Origin: Candidatus Hydrogenedentota bacterium
Lineage (GTDB): Bacteria > Hydrogenedentota > Hydrogenedentia > Hydrogenedentales > CAIZGN01
Direction: 5' to 3'
Length of the DNA: 37,164 nucleotides
Assembly (NCBI GenBank): GCA_903932505.1
Contig: CAIZGN010000513.1
Location: 1-37,164, forward strand
Positions 25,593-34,134 of this stretch are shown here, in pieces. A program made the position numbers and the translations under genes. Each line of letters starts with the position of its first letter. Position 1 is the stretch's first letter. Under the pieces are notes generated by a model. That model made no database searches. It saw nothing but the letters and a program-made list of their open reading frames with translations, and was not told where the DNA came from.

Positions 25593-27416
25593 CTATCGCT
25601 TACCGCTGGGCAGCCATTGCGCAATGAAAGCGTCACGACCCGCACCGGGAGAGGACTTCACGATATCGCCCTTGTCCGTGATGTTCTGCGCGTTGTTGGT
25701 CAGGCGGTTCAGCGTGAAAGCCAGACGCTGCGTCACATAAGGCGAGGCTTCCTCACGAAAGACCCGCGCCAGCTTCGGCGCATCGTCGATGGTCGTCAGG
25801 ACCCCGAGCCCGTACGCGGCCCGCTCCCGCACAGGTGCGGCAGCATCCGCCTGCGCCAAAAGGCCAAACGCGACTTCCTTCGCGACACCGGCATCGGCGT
25901 TATACTGCAACGCGCCAAAAAGGCGCACCCGAGTCGTCTCATCCTGCCTGGCATCCAAGACAGCCTCTTGCACGAGTTTCACGCATTCGGGCGTCATCGC
26001 GATCTCAAGCGTGCGTGCGATTTCCCGGCGCAGCCCGAGATTTTCGGTGCGCAGATACGGCAACAGCTTCGCCGAAACGTCGGGGTTCCCGATACAGCGC
26101 AAGGCAATCGCCGCCGTTTGCGCGGTGACGGCATCCGTCGAGGCCAAGTGCGGCAAAATCACTTCCGCAGCAGGCGCATAGCTCATGGCGCCCAGTTCCG
26201 TGATGCATTGCAGAAGGGCTGCCCCCGTGGCACCGGAGAGCTTGATCAATTCCGCCTTGGGCACGGCTTCATCCCGCCAGGTTACCCGGTAGTCGATTTC
26301 AGTAATGGCCTTTGCCTCGCGACCCCAGCAGAAGGTGCGCAACCAAATCCGGTCCTCGCCCATGTGCACCACCGTATAGGTCGGCTTCTCTGACGCACTC
26401 CGGTCATCCGTAATGGCCGAAAACGGCTCCGGATAATTCGCGTTGATGTCGCCGCCGTTGACCACATAAACGCATCCGTCGCGCTCGTCACGTTTCCCGG
26501 CCCGCAGGGGATGGGTGCGCTCGTAAATGTGCGTATGGCCCGCAAAATTCAGCGGCACATGATGGCGATCCATAGCCTCCGCGATCGGCTTGGTGCTCCC
26601 TTGCCCCATTTCCTTGCGGTTGTCAATCGGCCCCCAGTAGCCCGTGCTGTAGATGGGGAAATGCTGGGCCACCACCGTGTACGGGCTCGCCCCGTCCTTG
26701 AGGTGTTCATCAAGATACGTGGCCGCTTCCCGCACCGCATCCGTCGACAACAACACAAAATGGGTGTTACCCCAATCGAAAGTGGAGAAAGGCTCACCCG
26801 CGCCGGGCAACTCGTGATACTTGCCGAACCAGTCGTTTTCCACATCCTCCTGACGGCCACCCTCGTGGTTGCCGCGCACTGTCACCATCCAAAGATGGTC
26901 GATGATGGATCCGAAACGACTGAAATGTTCCGGCCAAAGCTCGTACTTGTGTCCGCTGAGCACCAAGTCGCCCATATTGATGTAAAACTCGGGATTCCAC
27001 TGCGCGGCATGTTCGCCCATCTTCGTACGCTCCCAGGAATCCTCCCAGCGGCGCGAATCGCCGATAATAACGAAGGTGAAGGGGCGCGCCTCCGCCGGGG
27101 CGGTCTTCACGGTGTTTTCACGCATCTCCCCGCCACACCGCACCCGATACGCGTACGGTGTGCCCGCTTCGAGTCCCGTCATGCGAACCCGGTGAATCGT
27201 CTGCACGGTCGCTTCTTCCGCTTTTTGCGTCAGCGCGCCGCCTTTCCCGTATTCCACCACGCCCTTTTCCGCTTCACGCGATTCCCAGATGAGGGTAATC
27301 CCGTCCTTCGTGACATTGTTCACATGAGGCGCAATGTAAAAGCCTTGGGCCGCCCAAACCGGGGTCGCGGCGGCAATCATCCACAGAACCAAAACCATTC
27401 CTTGTCGCATACGCAT
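25593..27416 (-). CDS. secreted calcineurin-like phosphoesterase with Fn3-type N-terminus and HEAT-like C-terminus
   Basis: 607 residues. A signal peptide ends at VWAA (about 23). A purple-acid-phosphatase-type N-terminal beta domain (about 27-108; GITLIWESREAEKGVVEYG) precedes the metallophosphoesterase core with GDSR (D120), NMGDLV (D150), GNHEG (N183/H184), QHFPIY (H252) and GHTHIYER (H294/H296). The first motif has Arg where many relatives have His. From about residue 395 the sequence turns into helical HEAT-like repeats (AAEVILPHLASTDAVTAQTAAIALRCIGNPD and similar, seen as paired helices). It is likely a periplasmic or secreted phosphomonoesterase. AAAGGA lies 9 bases before the ATG. It is last in a minus-strand run with the PHP and transporter genes, with gaps of 96 and 70 bases. 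Confidence 0.9.
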   Translation of the reverse strand: MRMRQGMVLVLWMIAAATPVWAAQGFYIAPHVNNVTKDGITLIWESREAEKGVVEYGKGGALTQKAEEATVQTIHRVRMTGLEAGTPYAYRVRCGGEMRENTVKTAPAEARPFTFVIIGDSRRWEDSWERTKMGEHAAQWNPEFYINMGDLVLSGHKYELWPEHFSRFGSIIDHLWMVTVRGNHEGGRQEDVENDWFGKYHELPGAGEPFSTFDWGNTHFVLLSTDAVREAATYLDEHLKDGASPYTVVAQHFPIYSTGYWGPIDNRKEMGQGSTKPIAEAMDRHHVPLNFAGHTHIYERTHPLRAGKRDERDGCVYVVNGGDINANYPEPFSAITDDRSASEKPTYTVVHMGEDRIWLRTFCWGREAKAITEIDYRVTWRDEAVPKAELIKLSGATGAALLQCITELGAMSYAPAAEVILPHLASTDAVTAQTAAIALRCIGNPDVSAKLLPYLRTENLGLRREIARTLEIAMTPECVKLVQEAVLDARQDETTRVRLFGALQYNADAGVAKEVAFGLLAQADAAAPVRERAAYGLGVLTTIDDAPKLARVFREEASPYVTQRLAFTLNRLTNNAQNITDKGDIVKSSPGAGRDAFIAQWLPSGKR

Positions 27417-27443
27417 GGCAGTATCCTTTCCGGAAACCGTTCA

Positions 27444-27464
27444 GAGTCCGCCACCGGCGGATTC
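27444..27464 (-). other. intercistronic hairpin upstream of the phosphoesterase gene
   Basis: A 9-bp near-perfect stem (GAGTCCGCC / GGCGGATTC, one G-T pair) with a three-base loop lies between the PHP stop and the phosphoesterase start. It has no U-tract. It could partly uncouple expression of the two genes. Confidence 0.35.
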
Positions 27465-27512
27465 GAGATTACAGTACATTCGTTTCAATAGGTCATCAGG
27501 CCGAACGGTTAC

Positions 27513-28862
27513 TCATGACTTCGCCGAAATTAGCCCGTCCAATATTTCCTGCGGAGTGCGCTCCGGGGTGACCGCTGCGAACAACGCTTCCGGGCCTTCC
27601 ACGCTCGCACCGAACTGCGCATAAAACGCGTTCTTCGCCTGCGCGGACGTAAAATGACGCCCCGCCCACGCACTCGTGTATCCCAAGCCCGCATGCGCCT
27701 GCAACAGCGTGTGCGCATGGAGGATATGGGCACCCTCAAGGAAGGCGTCGTAGTGCTTGGCCAGTTCGGGAGCCTCAAAATCGTCCACATATCGCTGGCC
27801 ATGGGCGTTCATCTCCGTGCCCACACAAATGGGCAGATGCCGCGCCTGCGCCAGTCCCACAAAGTGATCCAGCGCCTCGGCCTTCAAATGGCGAACCGCA
27901 GAATCCTTGAAGTTCCAGTTGCGGTCGGGGATGATGTTCACCGCCGCCACCCCTGATTGCACCATCACATCAAGCAATTCCTCCATCGCCTGCTCGCCAT
28001 CCGAGGAACCATCCAGAAACGCATAGGTTGGAATTCCGCCATTGGCGAGAATAAAAGCGTTGACTCGCTCAAGCGTGGGGAAATCCTTGCCCTCGGGTTG
28101 CACGTAACCCGGCCCGCCCGCCTTCATGGTCTTTGCGCGCACCTGGCCTTGGAATGCCGGGGCGTTGTCGAGAATACCCGCGATCTGCTCCTCCGTCATG
28201 CCAAGCTTCCCGGCCCAGAAAGCCGAGCGCGCCGCGCGTTCGGGATATACCGCCGCCGCCTTCAGGTCATAGGCCTCGCACACATGCCGCTCCGTGGCAT
28301 TACCCTTCGGCGTCAACGGAACCACGTCCTGGGTATAATCCAGACGCACCGAATCCAGATACGCGTTGATGCGCTCAGTCATGTTCTGGTTACGGGACTG
28401 TGCGATGCGCAGCAGCTCCGCCAGACAGCCCCCGTCCTCCGCCTGTCCCGACACAAAACCGATACCCATGTGATAGCTGATACCCGGTTCACCCGGCGAA
28501 TTGATCGAGCGACCGCCAAAGGCCGGCACAAAAACCCGCGTCTCCAGGCCCGCGCAGCAGCGAAGCCCGGCCTTCCGGCAAGCCGCAAGAAATTCATCAA
28601 CCCCGTCCAGCACGTCAAAATCCACAAGACCCACAGCGCGAAAACCCTCGCACAAGGCCTTCCACACCACGCCCGAGGGTGACAAACCGTAGCCGTTGAA
28701 GGAGAAGAACGTGTGGCAATGCAGATTAAAGCCCCGCCCGCGTGGCGGAAGAGTAATCTGCCCACCGCGAACCTGCGCCAGCAGTGCGTCCAAGGCCCCG
28801 CCACGAACGGACGGATCAAAATCATTAAGTTTGCGCTCGAGGGCTTCTCTGGATTCAGTCAT
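27513..28862 (-). CDS. PHP-domain metal-dependent phosphoesterase-like protein
   Basis: 449 residues. A short helical N-terminus is followed by a PHP-like domain beginning FNLHCHTFFSFNG (HxH at 48 and 50), then GLVDFDVLDG, GLETRVFVP and, late in the sequence, CVGTEMNAHGQ and an HAHTLLQAHAG block. The second PHP motif, normally TDHD or similar, reads VDFDV, so its histidine is missing. PHP proteins hydrolyse phosphate esters of nucleotides or sugars with a di- or trinuclear metal site; the substrate here is unknown. GAGAGGAG lies just before the ATG. It is cytoplasmic (no signal peptide). It sits between a DASS-type transporter and a secreted phosphoesterase on one strand. Confidence 0.8.
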   Translation of the reverse strand: MTESREALERKLNDFDPSVRGGALDALLAQVRGGQITLPPRGRGFNLHCHTFFSFNGYGLSPSGVVWKALCEGFRAVGLVDFDVLDGVDEFLAACRKAGLRCCAGLETRVFVPAFGGRSINSPGEPGISYHMGIGFVSGQAEDGGCLAELLRIAQSRNQNMTERINAYLDSVRLDYTQDVVPLTPKGNATERHVCEAYDLKAAAVYPERAARSAFWAGKLGMTEEQIAGILDNAPAFQGQVRAKTMKAGGPGYVQPEGKDFPTLERVNAFILANGGIPTYAFLDGSSDGEQAMEELLDVMVQSGVAAVNIIPDRNWNFKDSAVRHLKAEALDHFVGLAQARHLPICVGTEMNAHGQRYVDDFEAPELAKHYDAFLEGAHILHAHTLLQAHAGLGYTSAWAGRHFTSAQAKNAFYAQFGASVEGPEALFAAVTPERTPQEILDGLISAKS

Positions 28863-28888
28863 GTCTAACTCCTCTCAAATGAATTGGT

Positions 28889-28907
28889 GCCCGGCATCAA
28901 GCCGGGC
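28889..28907 (-). other. intercistronic hairpin between the transporter and PHP genes
   Basis: A perfect 7-bp stem GCCCGGC / GCCGGGC with a five-base loop lies between the transporter stop and the PHP ribosome site. There is no U-run. It may stabilise or attenuate the polycistronic transcript. Confidence 0.4.
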
Positions 28908-28932
28908 GCAGAAGGCCAAAGCCTCCGCAACA

Positions 28933-30735
28933 TCAGAACGCCCACCACCATGGAATCAACCACATTGCAATGGGAAACAAGAGAATGTGCAAAGGTAGTC
29001 CCACCCGCACGAAATCGGACAGCCGATAACCGCCCGGTGAAAACACCATCAGATGGGTCTGATACCCCATGGGAGACACAAACCCGATGGAAGCCGCAAA
29101 CATCACCGTCATGCACAAGGGGCGAGGACTTACGCCCATGGTGGACGCAAATTCCACCGCAAACGGGAACATAAGCGCCGCCGCCGCGTTGTTGGTCAGC
29201 AGTTCCGTGATAATCACCGTGATGATGTACACCCCGGCCATCAGGATCATCGGGCTGGAATGAATTATCGGCCGAATAAACGTGTCCGCCACAATGTCCA
29301 CACAACCCGCCTTCACCAGCGCCTCGCCAAAGCCAAAGGACGCGCCAATGCACGCAAGCGTCGGGATATCCAGGCTCTTTCGCGCGTCCGCGAGCGAAAT
29401 GCACCCCAGTGCCACCATCAACCCAGCCGCAAGAAACGCCGCAATGACAATCGGCACCACTTCAGTGCCCATGAGGAAAATCAGCACACCCAAAACCCCA
29501 ATCGCCGCCACCGCCTTGTCATGCCGGAAAGGATGAGAGTCCTCCACGCCGCGCACGAGATAAAAGTCCGGATTGTTCCGGTGCGCCCGCACGAAGTGCG
29601 GCCCGGCCTGCAGCAGCAAGGTATCACCGCCATGCAAGACCATGTCCCCCACGCGACCCTTCAATCGCGTTTCCCCGCGATGCACCGCAATCACCGCCGC
29701 ATTATACAACGCCCGAAAATCGCTGTCGCGAATGGTCTTGCCCAATACCGGCGAACGATTCGACACCACCGCCTCGGCTAGCATCGTTTCACGTCGTGCG
29801 ATCACCTTCGGATCCAGTTCCGAATCCCGAATCAACTCCAAACCCGCAATCCGGTGCAAATCGACAATGGTTTCAACCGCACCCGTAAACGTCAGGATAT
29901 CGCCTTCCTGCAGAATCTGGTCGGGAGCAACCGGCGTGATCAACTGCACCCCACGGCTGATTTCCACCAGAAACAACCCCGGCAGATGCCGCAAACCCGC
30001 CTTTTCCACCGACTTCCCGATCAAGCGGCAACCCGCTTCCACCCGCATGTTGACCAAATACTCACGGGGATTTTCCTGAAGCGAATCCTGCGTTCCCTCC
30101 CGATTCGGCAAAAGACGACGACCCAGCGTCAACAAATACACCACACCCACAATCGCAAGCGGAATACCCACCGGACTCAGCTCGAACAGGCCCGGCGGCG
30201 CAAGCAACGCAAAACGCTGCGGATCCTGCTTGAATTTCTCGCTCATCAGTCCCGCCACAACCAGATTGGTACTTGTGCCAATAAGCGTGCAGATACCGCC
30301 CAAAATCGAAAGATAAGACAACGGAAGCAGCAAACGCGAAGGCGACACCTTGTTATTCTTGCACCAATCGGTAATCACCGGAAGAAACATCGCGACAATC
30401 GGGGTGTTGTTCAAGAAGGCCGAGGAACTCGTCACCATCACGCCCATCCGACCCAATACCCCGCGCTCCGTATGCACCCGCCCCAGCAACAGACGCCCCA
30501 CGATCGACAAGGCCCCCGTCTCCCTCAACGCCGCCGCCACAATATAAAGCGCCGCCACCGTCAGCATCCCCTCATTGGCAAACCCCTGAAAAGCCTCCTT
30601 GGGCGAAATGATTCCGGTGACCCCGCAAATCACCACCCCCGAAATCAACAGCACATCCGGTGCAAAATCCAATACCAGACCCACAAAGACCACACCCAAG
30701 AGGGCAAATGCGAAAACGGGTTCCCATCCAGCCAT
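28933..30735 (-). CDS. SLC13/DASS-type anion symporter with two TrkA-C (RCK-C) domains
   Basis: 600 residues from the ATG at 30735, preceded by AAAGG. The ORF track start 14 codons upstream lacks a ribosome site. Two membrane halves flank a soluble insert. The first half carries FLNNTPIVAMFLPV and ILGGICTLIGTSTNLVV; the second carries LLTNNAAAALMFPFAV and GFVSPMGYQTHLMV. These are the SNT/NNT-type substrate and sodium motifs of the family. The insert (about 205-385) contains two TrkA-C-like units (LVNMRVEAGCRLIGKSVEKAGL and a second starting AEAVVSNRSPVLGKTI), ligand-binding domains typical of the prokaryotic subgroup often called sulfate or citrate transporters. The substrate is probably a small divalent anion; which one cannot be read. 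It is the first gene of a run with a PHP protein and a phosphoesterase. Confidence 0.9.
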   Translation of the reverse strand: MAGWEPVFAFALLGVVFVGLVLDFAPDVLLISGVVICGVTGIISPKEAFQGFANEGMLTVAALYIVAAALRETGALSIVGRLLLGRVHTERGVLGRMGVMVTSSSAFLNNTPIVAMFLPVITDWCKNNKVSPSRLLLPLSYLSILGGICTLIGTSTNLVVAGLMSEKFKQDPQRFALLAPPGLFELSPVGIPLAIVGVVYLLTLGRRLLPNREGTQDSLQENPREYLVNMRVEAGCRLIGKSVEKAGLRHLPGLFLVEISRGVQLITPVAPDQILQEGDILTFTGAVETIVDLHRIAGLELIRDSELDPKVIARRETMLAEAVVSNRSPVLGKTIRDSDFRALYNAAVIAVHRGETRLKGRVGDMVLHGGDTLLLQAGPHFVRAHRNNPDFYLVRGVEDSHPFRHDKAVAAIGVLGVLIFLMGTEVVPIVIAAFLAAGLMVALGCISLADARKSLDIPTLACIGASFGFGEALVKAGCVDIVADTFIRPIIHSSPMILMAGVYIITVIITELLTNNAAAALMFPFAVEFASTMGVSPRPLCMTVMFAASIGFVSPMGYQTHLMVFSPGGYRLSDFVRVGLPLHILLFPIAMWLIPWWWAF

Positions 30736-30800
30736 GGAAAACCTTTCTGCCTGAGAAGCCCCGATAAACAGGGACAAAAGGGGTTAATGCGAAATAGCGC

Positions 30801-30835
30801 GTCTCGACAAACCGAGACCAGAAGGCGGAATTATA
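30801..30835 (-). promoter_or_regulatory. -10 element and adjacent dyad before the transporter gene
   Basis: The minus strand has a perfect TATAAT (30830-30835) about 95 bases before the transporter ATG; no good -35 is seen. Just downstream of the expected start lies the inverted repeat GTCTCG-ACAAAC-CGAGAC (30801-30818), perfect over 6 bp. That position fits a repressor operator or a leader hairpin. Confidence 0.45.
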
Positions 30836-30894
30836 GCCGATCCCCCCACCCCCAAGCACCCCAAATCCATGCGTCCATAATGCGCCGCGTGGAG

Positions 30895-30927
30895 AAAAAG
30901 CAGGCCCGGCCACAAGGGCCGGGCCTG
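30895..30927 (-). terminator. intrinsic terminator after the beta-repeat surface protein
   Basis: Perfect 11-bp stem CAGGCCCGGCC / GGCCGGGCCTG with a five-base loop; read on the minus strand it is followed by CTTTTTCTCC. It begins 27 bases past the stop at 30954 and so ends the minus-strand surface-protein transcript. Confidence 0.85.
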
Positions 30928-30953
30928 AGACTCAAGCAAGATATTACGTCAGT

Positions 30954-32228
30954 TTATCGGTAGAGGCCAACATACACCTCCGCCTTCGGAGCATTCACAT
31001 TGCTTTGCACCTGTAAATAGTAAACACCGGCGGCCGCGAAGTTGTTGACGGCCGTAGCCGGATCGCCGGAAAAATACAGGTTCCCGAACTTACCCTGATT
31101 GTCTATGGAATGAAACTGGATCGTGTCGTTCGCCAAAGCGGTGAACCGTATCCATGAGCTTCCACTGCGCGTCACCGTGACTTTCTCATATTGAATATTC
31201 GACTGTCCGGCGGCAACCGTTAATTCCTGAGGTACCGAGTCCGTGCTGGTCGTCGGTTGGGAACCCACCAGCTGGAGGCCGACCTGCGTTTCCACATAAC
31301 TCGTCGGCGCGCCACTGCCTTGAAGCGCAATAAAGTAAGTCCCGTCGGCCTGAAGATTATTGATCCCGTTCAAGCTCGTCAGAAGATTGTTCTTGTACAC
31401 CACGGTAACCTCTGCACCTCCCCCGTTCTTCACGTCCACAAAAACATTGTCACCCTTCTTGCCCACATACTTCACCCACACCTTCGCGCCCTGCAAGAGC
31501 GCAATATCTGTGAACGTCGGCGTGGCGGCAGACTTCAGCTCCAAGGTCACATCCGCACCCGAGGTGAGCTCTGAAGACACCAGCACAATCCCGCGCTGGG
31601 CAAGCTCAAAGTCTTCCCCGGTGCTGAGACCAAGCGTATACGTGCCTGTCTCCGGCAGGTTCAGCAGATTGAGTTTGTCATTGGTAACAGGCACCCACGT
31701 CCGCTTGTCGCCCGCATAGGCCCGTCCGATAAAGACCTGGCTGTTGGCGTCCTTCGCAGCCAGATGCACATTGTCGCCCTTTGTTCCTGCGAAAGTCACC
31801 CACGTCAGCACATCCGGCTGAAGCTCCACATCGGTATACTCGACGCTCTTAAAGTCTTTGACCTTCAAAACCTCGATTTCGCCCTCGCCCGCCACCGGCT
31901 TCGCCGTGGAGACCCCAATCGAGTAATTCACGCTCGTCTTGTCATCCACCGACCCGTTGTTCGTCAGCAGCACAAAGAATTCAGTGTCCGTCGGGAAGAA
32001 AAGCGATGCCGATTTGGCTTGAAGGTTCAGAAGTTCCAAGTACGGTTTGTTCTTGGCGTCCACTTTCTGAACATAGTACTGCTCAACCAGAAAGCCTTCC
32101 GTGATGTACTGACCCGTGTTCCCGCTCACCCCGACATCATAGTCAGTGTTCGCCAAGGCCGAAAACTTGAACCAGGAACTCTGCCCAACCGCCAATTCAC
32201 CTTGAACCAGATCCCCGTTCACCGTCAA
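30954..32228 (-). CDS. repeat beta-domain surface protein, main part (separated from its lipoprotein leader by a TAG)
   Basis: 424 codons remain open after an in-frame TAG at 32244-32246. About four related beta-rich units of about 100 residues recur: SSWFKFSALANTDYDVGV, LTWVTFAGTKGDNVHLAA, KVWVKYVGKKGDNVFVDV and SSWIRFTALANDTIQFHS, each ending in a GTYxLxL-like strand. They resemble the pre-peptidase C-terminal type beta-sandwich seen in secreted proteins. On its own this ORF has no signal peptide. The TTG at 32228 has GGAG 8 bases upstream by chance or by selection, so cytoplasmic re-initiation is possible. The intact ancestral gene would run 32360 to 30954. It lies downstream of the VWA lipoprotein gene on the same strand and has its own terminator. 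Confidence 0.75.
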   Translation of the reverse strand: MTVNGDLVQGELAVGQSSWFKFSALANTDYDVGVSGNTGQYITEGFLVEQYYVQKVDAKNKPYLELLNLQAKSASLFFPTDTEFFVLLTNNGSVDDKTSVNYSIGVSTAKPVAGEGEIEVLKVKDFKSVEYTDVELQPDVLTWVTFAGTKGDNVHLAAKDANSQVFIGRAYAGDKRTWVPVTNDKLNLLNLPETGTYTLGLSTGEDFELAQRGIVLVSSELTSGADVTLELKSAATPTFTDIALLQGAKVWVKYVGKKGDNVFVDVKNGGGAEVTVVYKNNLLTSLNGINNLQADGTYFIALQGSGAPTSYVETQVGLQLVGSQPTTSTDSVPQELTVAAGQSNIQYEKVTVTRSGSSWIRFTALANDTIQFHSIDNQGKFGNLYFSGDPATAVNNFAAAGVYYLQVQSNVNAPKAEVYVGLYR

Positions 32229-32243
32229 AACCGTTACTCCACC

Positions 32244-32360
32244 CTAGGCGGGCACCGATGCCGTGTCCGGCGTCACCGCCCCTTGCGGGCAACCATGCAG
32301 TCCGACGATCACAATGCCCATCGCCAGCAACCATGCCGAGGTCTTCCGTAGCTTGCTCAT
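32244..32360 (-). pseudogene. detached lipoprotein signal of the beta-repeat protein (premature TAG at codon 39)
   Basis: From the ATG at 32360, after a strong GGAGAAGGAAAG site, the frame reads MSKLRKTSAWLLAMGIVIVG, then lipobox LHGC and CPQGAVTPDTASVPA before TAG. The same frame then continues without interruption into the 424-codon ORF (GGVTVLTVNGDLVQGEL). One base change has therefore separated a lipoprotein leader from its mature domain. TAG serves as a normal stop for uppP, ilvD and both receiver-first kinases here, so recoding is unlikely. A sequencing or assembly error is the main alternative. Confidence 0.8.
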
Positions 32361-32544
32361 CTTTCCTTCTCCTCTTGCTTGTGTCAGTCATGGGATAAAG
32401 GTGACCCGCCCTTTGGGTCTCCCCGTCTACACTACCAATGAACTGGACTCGCATAACCCGCAAGTCAAACCACACGGGTAAACGAAGAACACAGGTAACC
32501 GCATTCCTTATTGTACGCCTTAAATAAAATCCTTTTCAAACCGA

Positions 32545-33927
32545 TCAAGTGCTGGGAGCCACATCTTCCACGCCAAACGTGGTATCTCTGGGAAGCACCG
32601 AATTGTCGAATTCTTTCACCTGAAAAAAGGTCTGCGCCGCATTTGACGGAATATCCGCGAAATCAAAATAGACAAGGGGGCCAAATCCGCCAAAAACCAT
32701 CGCAGAATTTTTGTCTTCGGGCGCACCGCTGCGCAGCTTGATCCAGTAATCCCCCGGCGACTCCATCATCGGCGTCGTGGTCAAGGACCAATCCGGGCAC
32801 AAGCCCCCGTCAGCCTTGCTCACAAGCTGCGGCCTGGGAACCAGTGCGGATCGAACTTTGAACCGCAACTGGGTCACATAACGGGGCACATAAAAGGCGC
32901 GCAGGAAAATCCGGACCTGCCCACCCTGCACCGCATATTCAGGCACCCGCAAAATGCCGTGCAGGGTGTCCCCCGCGTATTTTTCAATGGCATACTCCGG
33001 ACCACTGAAGGTGCGGGACAGCACCCCCTTCTTGACCGTGAACGACGGTCGGAAGGTTCCCGTACGCCGTAAAGTGGCCCACCTCAATGAATACTGTCCA
33101 CCGAGGTCGCTCACAATCTGCTGGAACTGCGCCTGCAACTGCTCCACGTTTGTCGCGCTGTAATACTCCCCGCCCGTATCCCGCGCAATGTTCTTCAGGT
33201 CGCCCGGATTGACCTCTTTGCCAAAACCAATGGGGAAAATGCGCACCGACAACGAGTCCGCAAGTTTAATGATGTCTGCAGGCTTCTTGATACTAGACTC
33301 ATCACGGCCGTCCGACAGGAAAAGCACAAAACGCCGCTCGTCCGGCGTGTTTTTCGCCTCAAAGTGACTCAACGCCTCGTACACCGTGTCCCAGCATCGC
33401 GTGGATGCCGGATAATTCGCCACATACTCGCTTTGAATCGCATCAATGCGACTCGCCAGAAAGTCCTTGTCCGAAGAAAAATCCGTCACCAACCCCTCCG
33501 AGGCCTCACCCTCTGCACGATGAAACTCATAAAGGCCAATCTGCGCATCAATATTGAGCTTGTTGATAAAATCCTTCGCATCCGCCTCCATCGATTCGAT
33601 CGCATTGGAATCGTACATGCTCTTCGTGTAATCAAGCACCAAAAAGCACTTCAGCTCCTTGTTCGCCCCCTTCGCCAGAACAAAAGCCGTCTCAGACGGA
33701 CTGATGGTGTTCCCGCTTTCCTTCACATTGACCGTAAGCTCCGAAGGCTCCACCGTCACCGCATGTCCGGCGAGGTCAAAGAATGAGAAACTGAAATCCA
33801 GCAGGTACGGTGCCGAATACGCCCGGCTCTTGCTCGAAGCACTCGTGTCCTGCGGGCAACCCGTCAGCACCACTGCAACCGCACAAAGCACCACCGCCGA
33901 AAAAATCCAACAACGCATGACCGTCAT
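32545..33927 (-). CDS. von Willebrand factor A-domain lipoprotein
   Basis: 460 residues. A lipoprotein signal ends in VVLTGC (C24), so the mature protein is lipid-anchored. An N-terminal beta segment is followed by a VWA domain at about 93-275. It has a MIDAS-type metal site: D99, T101 and S103 in LDYTKSM, a Thr in ASTRCWDT, and D206 in LFLSDGRDE. The C-terminal 180 residues are beta-rich and unassigned. VWA domains bind protein partners through a metal ion. The mature N-terminus starts CPQ, the same as the neighbouring beta-repeat lipoprotein leader. AAAGGA precedes the ATG. It is 184 bases upstream of the beta-repeat gene, on the same strand. The call of family is firm; the partner is unknown. 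Confidence 0.9.
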   Translation of the reverse strand: MTVMRCWIFSAVVLCAVAVVLTGCPQDTSASSKSRAYSAPYLLDFSFSFFDLAGHAVTVEPSELTVNVKESGNTISPSETAFVLAKGANKELKCFLVLDYTKSMYDSNAIESMEADAKDFINKLNIDAQIGLYEFHRAEGEASEGLVTDFSSDKDFLASRIDAIQSEYVANYPASTRCWDTVYEALSHFEAKNTPDERRFVLFLSDGRDESSIKKPADIIKLADSLSVRIFPIGFGKEVNPGDLKNIARDTGGEYYSATNVEQLQAQFQQIVSDLGGQYSLRWATLRRTGTFRPSFTVKKGVLSRTFSGPEYAIEKYAGDTLHGILRVPEYAVQGGQVRIFLRAFYVPRYVTQLRFKVRSALVPRPQLVSKADGGLCPDWSLTTTPMMESPGDYWIKLRSGAPEDKNSAMVFGGFGPLVYFDFADIPSNAAQTFFQVKEFDNSVLPRDTTFGVEDVAPST

Positions 33928-34055
33928 CGTGTGTATCCTTTCCTGAATGCATCCCTAGTTTCGACACCCTTGCTCTCCCCACGCTTTTTCGCCTCACCAT
34001 GCCTGAATGACGCTATCACGATGCCTTCCGGCAATGCAAATCCGGGCGAAATAGT

Positions 34056-34085
34056 TTGAGGGTAACGGGGCTGTGCGACTATATT
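34056..34085 (+). promoter_or_regulatory. candidate sigma70 promoter of the sialidase-like gene
   Basis: TTGAGG (34056-34061), an 18-base spacer and TATATT (34080-34085), about 50 bases before the ATG at 34135. The first hexamer matches four and the second five of six consensus bases. Confidence 0.45.
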
Positions 34086-34134
34086 GTATCGGCATGGGCA
34101 CCACGCCCGTGTATTCACAGACAGGAGATTCATC

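Noticed and set aside
29854-30963. 369-residue plus ORF antisense to the transporter
   Set aside because: Gln/Arg/His-rich shadow; crosses the terminator and promoter region at 30800-30930.
30954-32360. TAG recoding (pyrrolysine or alternative code) at codon 39 of the lipoprotein
   Set aside because: TAG ends uppP, ilvD and both receiver-first kinases in this window, so it is a normal stop here; mutation or read error is simpler.
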